64,000 bases of DNA from Magnolia sinica (taxonomy: Eukaryota; Streptophyta; Magnoliopsida; Magnoliales; Magnoliaceae), in NCBI RefSeq assembly GCF_029962835.1, contig NC_080591.1, positions 39,811,501-39,875,500 of the forward strand, given 5' to 3'. Position 1 is the stretch's first letter; each line of letters begins with the position of its first letter. The notes beneath the pieces are model-generated. The model was given only the letters and a program-made list of their open reading frames with translations. It was not told the origin of the DNA and did not search any database. The translations under genes were made by a program, and so were the position numbers. This document shows positions 22,191-34,311 of this stretch, piece after piece.

Positions 22191-24069
22191 TGCTTACAGC
22201 TGAAGCGCCTGGAGCTGACTTGGCACCGAGATCTTTTGAGGTTACAGCTCATATCCAAGGTATTCCCATTTCCTTGTTGGTGGATACCGAGTCCACTACC
22301 TCTATTATATCGTATGCGGCAGTCAAGCGCCTGAGTTTGTGAACTGTTACTATGAAGGGAGTGACACTCACTATTGCTATAGGGACCTCCTCTGATATTA
22401 CTAAGATTTATATGGGTTGTTTGATTGATCTAGGGAGCAGATCGATTCTAGTTGACCTATTTGTCGCACCTTTATATCATTACGATGTCATTTTGGGTAT
22501 GGATTGGCTCACGAAGATGCGAGCAGAGATTGATTGTGAAGCTAGGCTGGTGACAGTCCATGGACCTGAGGGCGAGACATTTACTTTCCCTGTTCAGGTC
22601 AGTTAACCTTTCCTTTTTTGTTGTTATACTTCTCTGTTGGAGAGTATTGTTGGTTCGGCGTTTGAAAGCATGCCAGTAGTTCGGGATTTTAAAGATGTAT
22701 TCGAGTCGATTCCTGGATTACCCCCTCGGCATGAGATTGATTTTACTATCGATCTCATGCCTGGTGCGACACCTATTTCATTGCCCACCTATCATATGCC
22801 TCCGAGTGAAATGAAGAAATTGAGGAAGTAGATAGATGGCTTGTTGAAGTTGTGCTTTATTTGACCTAGTGTGTCCCCTTTGGGAGCACCTTTCTGTTTG
22901 CCAAGAAGAAGGATGGTTCCTTGCGATTATGTATAGATTATCGCAGGTTAAATCAGGTGACAATGAAGAACAAGAATCCTTTACCCAGGATCGATGATTT
23001 ATTTGATCAGTTGAAGGGGGCAAGGTACTTTTTGAAGATTGATCTGCAGTCAGGGTATCATCAGTTGCACGTCAAGGATGAGGACGTGCAGAAGACCACA
23101 TTCAGAACTAGGTTTGGCCATTATGAGTTCCTTGTGATGTCGTTCGGTCTTACGAACGCACCAGCCATGTTCATGGATCTGATGAACAGGGTGTTTCAGC
23201 CATTTTTATTCCGATTCGTCATTATCTTTATCGATGACATTTTGATATACTCTACGAGTCAGGAAGAGCACAAGGAGCACTTAAGAGCGGTCTTAGATGC
23301 TCTTAGGAAGAATCATCTTTTTGCGCAGTATAAGAAATGTGACTTCTAGAATGAGGAAGTCAAGTTCTTAGGACATGTGGTGTCCAAGGAAGGGATAGCT
23401 GTCGACCTCGCTAAGGTAGCTGCAGTTCAGGACTGGAAGCAACCTGGTTCGGTTATTGAGGTGAGAAGCTTTCTGGGTCTAGCAGGCTATTATCGACCCT
23501 TCATATGAGACTTCTCGAAGATAGCCAGACCGTTGTCTCAGTTGACACGGAAAGACTTGAAGTTTGCTTGGAATGAAGAGGTGGAAATAGCTTTTCAGGA
23601 GCTGAAGGACAAGTTGACGTCCATCCCTGTGCTAGTATTGCCAGAGCAAGGGGTTAAGTATACGATATATACTAACGCCTCTCGTGTTGGTCTGGGTTGT
23701 GTCCTTATGCAAAAGGACAAAGTGATTGCATATGCCTCGAGACAATTGAGGAAACACGAAGAGAATTATCCTACACACGACCTGGAGTTGGCAGCTGTCA
23801 TTTTCGCACTAAAGCTTTGGAGACATTACCTCTACGGAGAGGAGTTCGAGCTCTTTTGCGACCACAAGAGCCTTAAGTATATCTTCACACAATGTGACTT
23901 AAATATGAGGCAACGCCGATGGATAGAAACATTGAAAGACTTTAAGTTCGATGTCTCTTACCATCCGAGCAAGGCAAACCTTGTGGCAGACGCGTTGAGT
24001 CGCAAGAAGACTGTAGAGTTGGTGGCTCCGCTAATGATAGCAGAATGGGACATGATAGAGTTTGTGTGA
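22191..24069 (+). pseudogene. Element B protease, reverse transcriptase and RNase H
   Basis: Protease at about 22230-22340 has LLVDTESTTSII (usual VDSGST; Gly changed to Glu), then VILGMDWL near 22492. [49 protein letters not shown] and the catalytic FIDDILIYS near 23229-23255. RNase [16 protein letters not shown], where Asn stands at the first catalytic Asp position, then [20 protein letters not shown] and LVADALSRK. Stops at 22340, 22604, 22829, 23347, 23506 and 24067, with a frameshift near 22890. Most stops sit where Arg (CGA), Gln (CAG) or Trp (TGG) is expected. Confidence 0.92.
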
Positions 24070-25612
24070 GACTTTGAGTAGAAACTCACGGTGGAAGAGT
24101 CGTATGAGGTTATCGCACACATTCGAGTACAACCCCTTATTGACCAAAGGATCATTGCAGCTCAGGCAGATGATGAGCTATTAGCGAAGATGAGAGAGCG
24201 GGTTCGTACAGATGAGGACTCCGAGTGGAGTGTTGGTTCAGATGGGGGCCTACGATATCGTGACCGGCTATGCATCCTAGATATTCCTGACTTGAGACCG
24301 GAGGTTCTCGAGTTAGCCCATAATTTGAAGCTTGCGATGCATCCATGTAGCACGAAGATGTATCAAGATATGAGGAGATCCTACTGGTTGGACAACATGA
24401 AGGTTCACATTGCTTAGTTCATATCTCGTTGTCTCACGTGCCAGCAGGTCAAGGCAGAGCATCACCGACCTCCTGGACTGCTTCAACCTATGCCCATAGC
24501 AGAATGGAAGTGGGACTTCATCTCTATGGATTTTATTTCAGGGCTACCAAGAACGAGGAAGGGACATGACTCTATTTGGGTGATCGTCGACCGATTGACG
24601 AAGTCGGCTCATTTCTTACCGATTAGAGTTACAAACTCTACAGACGAGTTGGCTAGGTTATACATCAAGGAGATTGTACGTCTGCACGGAGTTCCCTTGG
24701 AGATTGTGTATGACAGAGACACGCGATTCACATCTATCTTCTGGACTCATATCCATGAAGCGATGGGTGTGAAATTAAAGTTCAGCACCGCATTTCATCC
24801 GCAGACAGAAGGGCAGACGGAACGTGTGAATAAGATTCTGGAGGACATGTTGCGAGCTTGTGTTTTGGATTTCAAGGACAGTTGAGATGATTGTCTTCCT
24901 TATGCAAAGTTCGCGTATAACAACAGCTTCTAGAAGAGTATCGGCATGGCTCCCTACGAGGCATTGTATGGTCGCCCGTGTAGAGCACCGCATTACTGGG
25001 CAGAAGTTGGCCAGCGTAGTTTGATTGGCCTAGAGTTGGTTCGGGCGACTTTAGAGAAAGTTGACATTATTCAACGTCGACTTCTAACAGCCCAGAGCAG
25101 GCAAAAGAGTTACACTGATACAAGGCGGTGACCGCTTGAGTTCGAGGTTGGAGACCATGTATTTCTTAAGGTTTCCCCTATGAAGGGAGTCCTATAGTTT
25201 GGTAAAAAGGGGAAGCTCACGCCGAGATTTATTGGTCCATTTCAAATACTGGATCGAGTAGGAGCGGTAGCATATTGCCTTGCTTTGCCCACACCACTTG
25301 CGGGCGTGCATAACGTATTTCATATTTTTATGCTGAAGAAATACGTTCCTTATCCTTCGTATATTATCAGTTGGGAGCAGGTGCAGTTAAGCGAGGATGC
25401 CACATATGTACTGCGACCGACGCGTATCCTACAAGAAGGAGTAGGTATTGCGTAGCAAGGTCATCCCTCTTGTGAAAGTACTGTGGACGCATCACAGTGA
25501 AGAAGAGGCTACTTGGGAAACTGAAGCTGAGGTCAGAAAGAACTACCCTCAAATCCTTGAGGAGTATGAGAAGATACGAATTTCGAGGACGAAATTTTTC
25601 TTTAAAGGGGGT
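24070..25612 (+). pseudogene. Element B integrase with C-terminal chromodomain
   Basis: The integrase zinc site has LAHNLKLAMH and CLTCQQ near 24320-24450. The DD35E core is [21 protein letters not shown] and [14 protein letters not shown], with correct spacing. The C-terminal GPY/F-type region reads LTPRFIGPFQILDRVGAVAY and HNVFHIFMLKKYVP near 25220-25350. After a frameshift near 25440 a chromodomain follows: VIPLVKVLWTHHSEEEATWE and ETEAEVRKNYP near 25460-25545. Chromodomains steer integration to marked chromatin. Stops at 24415, 24883, about 24932, 25129 and about 25195. Confidence 0.9.
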
Positions 25613-25616
25613 AGAT
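25602..25616 (+). promoter_or_regulatory. Polypurine tract of element B
   Basis: AAAGGGGGTAGAT directly before the 3' LTR, overlapping the end of the polyprotein (reading TKFFFKGG). Primes plus-strand synthesis. Confidence 0.85.
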
Positions 25617-28600
25617 TGTAATGGCCCAGAAAATTTCGTGTAAAGACCCGAGTACTACTTCAAATTCTTTAGAAGTTAAATGTGGGTTAACTAGCGCTAA
25701 ACTCGATTACTTGTGAAATTAGCACCAATCAATTTAAATTTGATTTGTAAGACCCAAAACCCGTAGGATCGTTGGCGCTATGTTACCCTGAAATCTAGGA
25801 TTCAACGCTAAATCCAGTTACTCTCGGGAGTACTTGAAAACTTTGTAACGTGCTTGGACCGTGCGTCGAAAGTCCAGTAGCGATGATCTTAGACAATTAT
25901 GATCACCTTGTTGGGCTAGACAATCGCCTCAAAAATCAAGTCCAGATGATGTCTTGAGACGATTTGCTTGAGTCTAGAGTAAAGAGTGTGAGAAAGGTAA
26001 GAAATTAAATATGAATTTCTGAAATCTGAGTCGTGTCGCTTGCGCGCCGATTTTAAGCAATCTGACCGTTGGATTCTGACCCAAATTTACCCTTAGATCA
26101 GGGAAGATGGCCCAGACATGTCAAAGTGCCGGTGGACCCGATCGAGTTTCGGTGACCCTTGAATTAAAACTGGTCTACCACGGCTGATCTGTAAATCCGA
26201 TCGGTATAAAAACTTAGCCTGACCTAGATCCATGGTCAGTGAGCTTAAGTCCGACCGCACGTGGAAAAGGGACCACCAGAAGTGCTCCATTAGATCGAAA
26301 TAGGCCCGAATTAGTTATAACCTAAGTATACCTTGGCCCTGGGGCTATTTTCATCAATATTAGGCCTATATAAAGACCTTAAACCCTCACTCTCAAATTC
26401 CATACGAATTTTCTAAACCCTAACTAAGAGAGAGAGGAAAAGAGAGAGAAATTGAGAGAGAAGTTGGTGAATCATCTTGAGATTCTTCCCTATTATTCTA
26501 TGTCCCTAAACCATCACTTCTAAATCGTTATTCCGGTGATTTTAAGTTCATTCTTGGGTAAGTCAATCAAAACCTAGCCTGTTTTGGAGCTTAGAATAGT
26601 CTTAGTGTTGATGTAGCTCATTTTATTCATGCCTTAGGTTATCTAGTCGCCGTTGACGAAGACTTATCGTCTGAATTAGATATGTTGCGCACTTCCTAGT
26701 TTAAGGTGCGGACTATATTCGTATAGGTTATGGTTTTCAAGGCTTTCAATGTCGGTTAATGGTTTATTATTATTGTGGGTGCAATTTCACATGCCAAATG
26801 CGATGTTTATATTGCGTTCCTGATATATATGAGCTATATTGAGATTTGTGTATTCCATGTATAGGTAGAAAGTATCGTATACATCTGAAATATGAACTTG
26901 TGTTTGCCATGATTAATTGTCATGTATTTGTGCTAGTTGTATGTGTATCAACTCCTTGGTGAAAGGAATTGTCCAAATGTGTGTTATCACCAACATACGT
27001 CATGTATGTTGGAATATGTAGCTTAAGTGTTTGTAGAAATGTCTAAATGATCAAGTGTGTAATATACTATCCTATTTACTGGCATTGAGAAGAGATTCTC
27101 AACTATCTTATTGGTGTGTATGATTTCCTACATGCAATTTACATTCTTTATTATTTAAATTCAGGCACTACTTATGTGTAAATCCATGTTAAGTTGATAT
27201 TCATCAAATGCTCGCATACTGTATGATTAGAATTGTTGATCCATTACCGTTTTGAATTGTTGGTATGAATATCTGTTATACTTGAATGTGTTTGAGACTA
27301 TGAAATAGTCCAGGGAATCGGTAATAAACCTTGAGTTCGTGGCCGAGGTTGTTTTCACCACGTAGGATGTGTTTGACGAACCCGAGTTGTATTAAGGTTG
27401 TCGGCAGTGGTTTGGCCACATGGCGTGTTTGCGCACTCTATGTCGTTCAACTCAACGTGCGCTCTTGCTAGTGAAGCTCGTCAAGTAACCCGATTGTCCT
27501 AGTGGAAGTGCACCATGTATGGATGCTATTGTTTGAATCTAGGGTACCAAACTTACCAATGCAATCCCGTTAACCATTGTACCTTGATTTGCTAAGACTC
27601 ATGAGCTGGACATGGTGGTATGCGACATCGTGGTCGAGCTGTCAGCCTACGCTAGGGTGACGAGCCTCCCCGCAGTGACCAGTGAGCACACCAGACTTGT
27701 GAGCCAATTATGGTGGTATGAGACACTATATTCGCATTGTTGGCCTACATTGAATGGTGACGAGCCCTTTATAGGGACCTCGAGCATACCTTGATACTGC
27801 ATTGAGGCGACGAGCCTTAGGGTAGTAACTAAGGTATGAAAGGCATGCATTGATTGGTGACGAGCCCTTTACAGCGACCTAGAATCATATGATCGCATGA
27901 GATTGTCTGGGACTGACGACCCTAGAATGGATCACCGTTTAGAAATTGATATGAGGAAGGTATCTTAGCTTCTCAATCCTGCTGTATGAAAAGGACTAAT
28001 AACAACTTGGTAATCATGTTCATGCACCGCATTGCATGTGCTTTGGCATTGTGAGCACTGCGAGAGGTTGTCATGCGTACCGTGAGATGAAGATGCTGAG
28101 GGAGTGCAGGCGAGATCATGCATCATTTCTATATACATCCTTGCATTAACAAGAGTAATTAGGATGTGTTTGATTGTATTGCCTTATCATTACTACTTGA
28201 TTGATTTGATAACATGTTAACTCTTACTGTATAGTTCCACTGAGTTGATCACTCACTCCCACATTCTAGGACGGTGTTTCAACACCAACCAGACTCTGTC
28301 TTAGATGTAGATAATGATGCGACCCCCGAGGCAGAGCAGGAGTATGAGGATGATGAGGACGCGTTTTCTTTTATGCAGTTCTCAGGCGGGTTCATGTGAG
28401 TCGTGCCCTCAGCTATGGGGACTCTGGGGTTCTTTTGTAATGGATGAATTCATTTTGATACTTATATTTTGAAACAAAAACTTGTAATTATGACCTGGCA
28501 GAGCATACATATCTCAGGGACCTATATAGATGTATATATATGTTTCTTCCATCTTTCGCTTGCAGATTTCATATATCCCTGGATTATGTTTGCAGTTTGG

Positions 28601-28728
28601 CTTAATCTACTCTATGTTTTATGCACTCATACAAACAACAGACAATCATCATTGCATATGTTGCATAAGTGATGTTTTGAAACTCGGGAGCTAAGTTATG
28701 CTCGACCCCCGAATTTCAGGGCGTTACA
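25617..28728 (+). mobile_element. Element B 3' LTR
   Basis: 3112 bp, TGTAATGGCCC to GCGTTACA. Same TATA box offset (26367-26374). Open frames such as those near 27612-27850 recur in the 5' LTR and are incidental. Confidence 0.92.
26367..26374 (+). promoter_or_regulatory. TATA box in element B 3' LTR
   Basis: TATATAAA at offset 750, as in the 5' LTR; could drive read-out into the Athila gag region downstream. Confidence 0.7.
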
Positions 28729-28733
28729 GTAGG

Positions 28734-29480
28734 CGTAGAAGTGGTGCTTGATTTTAGGGAGGTGTCCCATGATTGTGCCTTTTTAGTAAGTCTATTCAAG
28801 TAGTCCCACACATCATCGACATTTTTATTCATGAATTCCTCATTGCACATTGTCTCGACCAATTGGCGCATGGAAGATGTCAGACCATCATAGAAAAAGT
28901 GGGTAATGTGCTACGTTTCAAAATCGTGTTGTGGGCATGAACTGACAAGATCCTTGAACCTCTCCCAACGTTGAAAGAATGTTTCATCCTCCTTTTAGGC
29001 AAAGTTCATGATTGACTATCTGAGGGTGTTCATTTTATGATGTGGAAAAATTTTCTTTATGAACTCCCTTATCATGTCATTCTATGTGCCAATAGATCAG
29101 GGATGTAGTGAATGTAACCACGTCTTAGCTTTATCTTTCAAAGAAAAGGGAAAGAGTTTCAGTCTGACCATGTCCTCAGACACGTTAGGAAAATATATAG
29201 TGGCTATAATTTCATCAAACTCTTTCAAGTGCAAATATAGACTTTCATATTCAAGTCCATGGAATTTTGGAAGGAGTTGGATAACCCCTGGCTTAATGTC
29301 CTTATGTTTCGTATTTTATAAAAAAATCATGCATGAGGGCGTGCTCACCCCCACCAGTTATAAATAGTCTCGCAAAGTACAAGGCGGGGGTGCTTGATGC
29401 ACCTCATTCTCATCCTGGACTTTCTCAACCCGAGGTTAAGGTTGTCTTCCCAGTTGATTTACCAGTTGATTAGTAGCCAT
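28734..29480 (-). pseudogene. Athila-like gag, N-terminal part (copy A)
   Basis: Resumes after element B. From the ATG at 29480 (MATNQLVNQL) it carries the Retrotrans_gag core: LKEFDEIIATIYFPNVSEDM, EFIKKIFPHHKMNTLR, ERFKDLVSSCPQHDF and MRQLVETMCNEEFMNKNVDD. Several in-frame stops, mostly where Trp or Gln stands in copies A1 or A2. The C-terminal part lies at 14377-15352, on the far side of element B. Confidence 0.85.
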
Positions 29481-29639
29481 CACTTCAATTGACTCTGAGG
29501 ATCTCCAGTGGTGTCTAATCTTGTGATGGATGGATAACCCTTTAACTAATCCTCTTTCACTCAAGAGACGTCGAGTATTGTCACGGACCCACTTGAGCAT
29601 GAAATACTCACAGCCCTCAATTTCAAATTCTAACCTAAA

Positions 29640-30194
29640 CCTAAAAAAGGAAATAGGGAATAAGAATTCTAGAAAAAAGAAAGGAAGAGAATTAGAAAGA
29701 AGTTACCAAATTGTAAGTTCCTAATTTAAGATCCTACAAAACAAAACAAAAGAAATCAGTTACTAAAAACAAAAATTCTAAAATTAGAAAGTTTCTAAAA
29801 AAACAAAAATAGAATGATGAGTTAGTTTCTAAAAAAAGTAATCCTAGAATTAGCAAGTTTCTAAACTAAACTTAGAAAGTAGGTCTAAGAAAAACAAATT
29901 AGGAAACTTTCTAAACCTAGAAATAGGAAACTAAGTTAGTTTCTAAAAACAAATTAGGAAAGTAAACTAGTTTCTAAAAAAAAAAAAATCTAAAAACAAA
30001 AAATAAAAAGTTTCTAAAAAGAGAGAGTTAGTTTCTAAAAACGAATTAGGAAAATTTCTAAACCTAGAATTAGGAAGAAGAGTTAGTTTCTAAAATAAAA
30101 CAGAAAAACCCTAATTCTAAAACTAGAAAACAAAAAAACCCTAATTTTAACATGATTCTAAAACTAGCTAATATTAGAAAAACGCAACTGTTAG
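29640..30194 (-). repeat. Athila leader with A-rich degenerate repeats (copy A)
   Basis: Same GTTTCTAAAAA / AATTAGGAAAG repeats as in copy A1, here longer. No ORF. Confidence 0.7.
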
Positions 30195-30212
30195 TCCCCG
30201 GTAATGGCACCA
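30195..30212 (-). promoter_or_regulatory. Primer-binding site, tRNA-Asp (copy A)
   Basis: Minus strand TGGTGCCATTACCGGGGA: 15 of 18 match to the plant tRNA-Asp site TGGCGCCGTTGCCGGGGA, all three differences being transitions. Confidence 0.85.
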
Positions 30213-30408
30213 AAAACTTGTTCACAACCCCAAATGTAAGGTCGCGCTGTAGTAATAATCTCGGTAAGACGAGGTTGAATCCACAGGGATTGAACTTGTG
30301 TGTCTTCTGAAAGTAACTAGAACTAGAAGACTATGTAAACCAAAATCTGAAATTTTGAGAGAGTAATTGTGATTAAAGTGATTAAAACTAACAAAGTCAA
30401 AGGTGAAC

Positions 30409-32280
30409 TGAAAAGGGCAAGCTAAACATCCTAGAGGGGTGGGGTGAATAGAACTATGCCAAATTAAAAAATAAATACGAAATTGAAAGAAAGATAGCAC
30501 AATCAAATAATAAAGAAGCATAAGTAAATAGCAACCTCAAATGTACTAGTCTTGAGAGGTTGATACAAACTTAGTTCTAAAGACAACCTAACATAAAAAA
30601 CCAAAGGTTTATGGCAGGACAGCCTTACTAGAACGTTTGTAAGTATCAAAAACTCAAACCAATAAAGATGCAAAGGAAATAGCAAAGGAAATAAACTAAG
30701 TTATTACATCATTCCCACAAGTGCATGAAATAAATTACACCATTCACCATAAATGCTTAAAATAAATTACAACATTCACACACATAAGTACATTCAATCA
30801 TCCACCACAACTCCAGGAATTATAATGGTTCGTTTGTGTGCACACCAACTATTAGAAAATAGCCACACAACTACTCTATTCCTAATATACACTCCCTCGG
30901 GATATTATCGTTCACTATGAAAAAAGGTTTTCCAATGTTCACCTTAAAACCTTCACAATTGTGTCTTTAGTTGGGCTTACACAATTACAAAAACCTCACA
31001 CTCTAAGATTTTTTGAATTACCTTATATAAAACCAAAAAGAGATTTTTCTGGCACAACCTCAAAAACCACAAAAAGGATATACAAAACTATAAATGATTC
31101 TTATTTGGAAATTCTCCTTTTGAAGAAGCCTGGTAGAACCAATCCGATGTAAACAAAAATGTTCAATGTCCAGTCTCATAGATGAAAATGTGCTAGTTCT
31201 AAATAATTTTTAATTAAATCAACCTGGGCTAGCTTAATTTGATTTTGATCTCAAGAAAGGGTAAAACACAAATCCCTTCTTAATGTAAGATTAGAATGAA
31301 TATCACAAAATTAAATTACAAAAGCTAATTAAAGAGAATCTAAAATGAGCACAATATAGCTTAATGAATTTACAAACTTATCTCTCTGAGTGGTGTCTTG
31401 ATTTCGCTTTAATGAATGAATAAACTCTGAAATTCGTGCTCTATTTATAGGTGAAAATACTGTTCACTCGACTGGTCTAAGGGTCGGTTCGACTAGTCGA
31501 AGGATTAACAAAATTTCAAATTTTCTGGTGCAATAAGATGAGGTCATTACTCGACTGGTCAAGTGGCTTGCTCAATTGGTCGAGCAATGCACTCGACTGG
31601 TCGAGTGGGACTAGAAAAGCTTGTTGGACTTTGAGTCAAGCACTGCATGACCGGTCTAACACTATTCACTTGACTAGTCGAGTAGTCTCTAGGACTAATC
31701 GAGAGTACAAAAGAAAATTTTTAAAAATAGCAACAAACCTTAGACTAATCGAGAAAACTCTTAGATTGGTCGAGCCAGTACTTGGACTAGTCAAATAATG
31801 ACTAAGACTAGTCGAGAAAATGACCTATAAACATATGAAATGACCCACATAAAATATGCAATTAATATGACACAACCCATGGTCAATCTATGGCCATCCA
31901 CACCTGTTTGTGAGTTGGAATAATTAAAACACCATTTGCTTTAGAACCTTAATTACTTGTGATACGTGAAGCTTAAGTTTGATCTCTTGAACTTGAGCTT
32001 GAGTTATGTTTGAGTTTTTGAATATTTAGCGTACAGTATTTGAACTTCAAGCTTGAACATGAGTCTTGAACTTTAGCTCTTGAATTTGAGCTTAAAACCA
32101 TGAACTTCAACAATCTTCACTTCAACTCGAAAACGTAGGCAAGTTCGACGAAGATCCAGACAACTTTAAAATATATGAACCTGATCACTTCAATTCAAAA
32201 CATGATATAAATACTAAATGGTTTGGCACAACAAAATTTGACAACTCTACGTGTGCTAGATTTACACAATAGCAATTACA
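30409..32280 (-). mobile_element. Solo Sirevirus-type Copia LTR
   Basis: 1872 bp. Minus-strand start TGTAATTGCTATTG and end TTGCCCTTTTCA. It matches the LTRs of the Copia element at 57172-64000 in opposite orientation. The uninterrupted site (GGTGGTAACTAGGG in LTR3/LTR4) and flanks TGAAC and GTAAG suggest an eroded GTAAC duplication. TATA box CTATAAATAG at 31450-31441 and a palindrome cluster just upstream (31815-31465). Confidence 0.85.
31465..31815 (-). repeat. Palindrome cluster of the solo Copia LTR
   Basis: About ten CGACYRGTCG-type sites, including TTCGACTAGTCGAA (31488-31501) and ACTCGACTGGTCGAGT (31591-31606, mismatched only at the central dinucleotide). They lie immediately upstream of the TATA box. 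Confidence 0.8.
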
Positions 32281-34311
32281 GTAAGTAGGGTTTCCAAGGA
32301 TCCACTTGTAGAGATTAGGGAGATCTATGCTTGATTCAAGGACATAACTGGAATCAGAGTCTCATCTTATCCAATTGAAAGATATCTCAGTAAAACTAAA
32401 TTTGAACTTCCTTTGACCTAATTCTTAAAGGATGAGAGATGTGAGAACTGGAAGTGATTTCATTACAAAACCATGCCCAAGAGACAAGGCGAATAATAGG
32501 ATTTACAAATCCCACAACCAATCATAAGAGAATTGAGAAGATTAGGTAGGACTCCATCACCCAACCATGCCCATGGAATGATGGTGAACAACAGGATTTC
32601 CTAATTTTATAATCTCAATACATGAAAAGAACATACTCAAAACTATCGCAGATCTATTGTAATTTGAGTCACAACAAACCATTAAAAACTGAAAGTATTT
32701 CTTAAATATCAAACTAAAATCAAAGATAATTCAACTTAAACATGAATCAATGCAATAGAAAATATCCCATCACGCTACAAGCTTCACCTCTTAGTCCTAG
32801 CTAAGAGGTTTAGCCAACCATTGACATGATTAAACTAAAATCTCTTAAGAAAAGCATAAAAACAACTAAGAAAAAAGAAGAAAAACTCTTGGCAATGGCT
32901 TCTCCACACTTTTTTTCCACTCCTCAAACCCTCGAAGATGCTTAGGGATGCCTTGAGAACTCTTATTTACAGTTGTGCATTACTTCCTTTCGTACCGAGT
33001 TAGAAAATTTCAGAAACCGCCTCAAATTTACGTAGTCCGCATAACGTCTGCGTAACCCTCGACTGGTCATCACCTTCGATTGGTCGAGGATGACTGAAAT
33101 TTAGAGGATTTTGTCACTGGAATTCGAGTCTAGGAATCTTCGACTAGTCGAGCAGGATCCTTCGACTAGTCGAAGATGGGCTTAGACTAGTCGAAGGATG
33201 CAGATTTTTAGGGTTCCTTTTCTCCACTTCAAGTCTTTAATGCTCTCCATTCCTCACTTTTTTTCTTGAATCTTTGGCATGTGAATTCTTTATTCATGAT
33301 CTCATAAGATCCATCCTTGGCTTTGGTGATTCTTGAGCATTCAATTCATGCTTTTAGCATCCTTTTCAATCCAAGCTCTTAAATTCACCTTGCAACACAA
33401 ACATGATTAAAATATAACATTAAGCATCATCATGTTCATAAAACTAAGTAATAAATGGGAGATAATATGTAATATTTGACCCTCAACATAATCCCCAACC
33501 AGGATTTTGTTGGTCCCAAGCAAAGTATGCAAAAAATGAACTTTAATGTGGTATGTCCAAACCTATTTTCAGAAAACAATCTATTGTGTAATCAAGTATG
33601 AATAACTAGAATTAAGATGAGAAAGTGAGATTTTGAAAACCTAGAGCCAATTCACATAAGCAATCAATCAAAGAAGTTCTTTATCCATTAAGTCAAAGCA
33701 TAGTTTGCATATCAATTTTTTCAACGTGCTTAGTGAAAATACTATCTTTTCATAATGTTAGCCATGCTCATCACTTCAAGATTAGTTGAAAACTCGAGTA
33801 CTGATTCTGAACTTATCCCCTTTTCCTTCTTTTTTTAATTTTTTATTCTATATCAACAGTAAATTGTATTCATTCAGTCTTTTCATCTTTTCTCTTTTTT
33901 ATCAAAATTTTTATTCATTTTCAGACTTTTTCAATCTTTTCACCATACATGACCCTTTTTGTCGATCTCCTATTTTTTTAATTGGTTCTTTTCTTCTTTT
34001 AAGGTGGATAATATTCTCCAGACTCGGTTTTCAATATCTTTCACTGATCATCATACTAACAATCAGAAAATCTAGTACTATTCATAGAAAATAGTTTAAA
34101 TATGTCTTGTGATTTAGATTAAAATAATAATTAAACTTCCTCTTAATCAATTAAGTGCAAGGACCGTAAGTGATAGGTTACTTAGTTCATCAAACAGTCT
34201 TAAATACACAACTTATTGCTTTCCAAATAGATAAACATTGAAATAATTTTTAAAATTTTGTAAATTTTACTCAAAACTGAGAAAACACTGATTATTTTAC
34301 CTAATCTCCCA

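Larger units (their letters stand above)
15358..28728 (+). mobile_element. Element B: complete Tekay-like Ty3/Gypsy chromovirus (decayed)
   Basis: 13371 bp, inserted in the gag of Athila copy A with a perfect 5-bp target duplication GTAGG (15353-15357 and 28729-28733). LTRs of exactly 3112 bp each start TGTAAT and end GTTACA. Order: LTR, initiator tRNA-Met primer site, long leader, an extra ORF, gag, protease, RT, RNase H, integrase, chromodomain, polypurine tract, LTR. The C-terminal chromodomain and tRNA-Met primer place it among chromoviruses; long LTRs suggest Tekay/Del. More than a dozen in-frame stops make it inactive. Confidence 0.92.
30219..34311 (-). mobile_element. Athila-like LTR2, split by a solo Copia LTR
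   Basis: About 2.2 kb of LTR in two parts, 30219-30408 and 32281-34311. Minus-strand start TGGGAGATTAGG, end GGGGTTGTGAACA. It carries palindromes at 33206-33058, including a perfect 16-bp CTTCGACTAGTCGAAG at 33160-33175. T-rich sequence at 33780-34060 is absent from LTR4. It serves both as 5' LTR of copy A and 3' LTR of copy A2. Confidence 0.8.
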
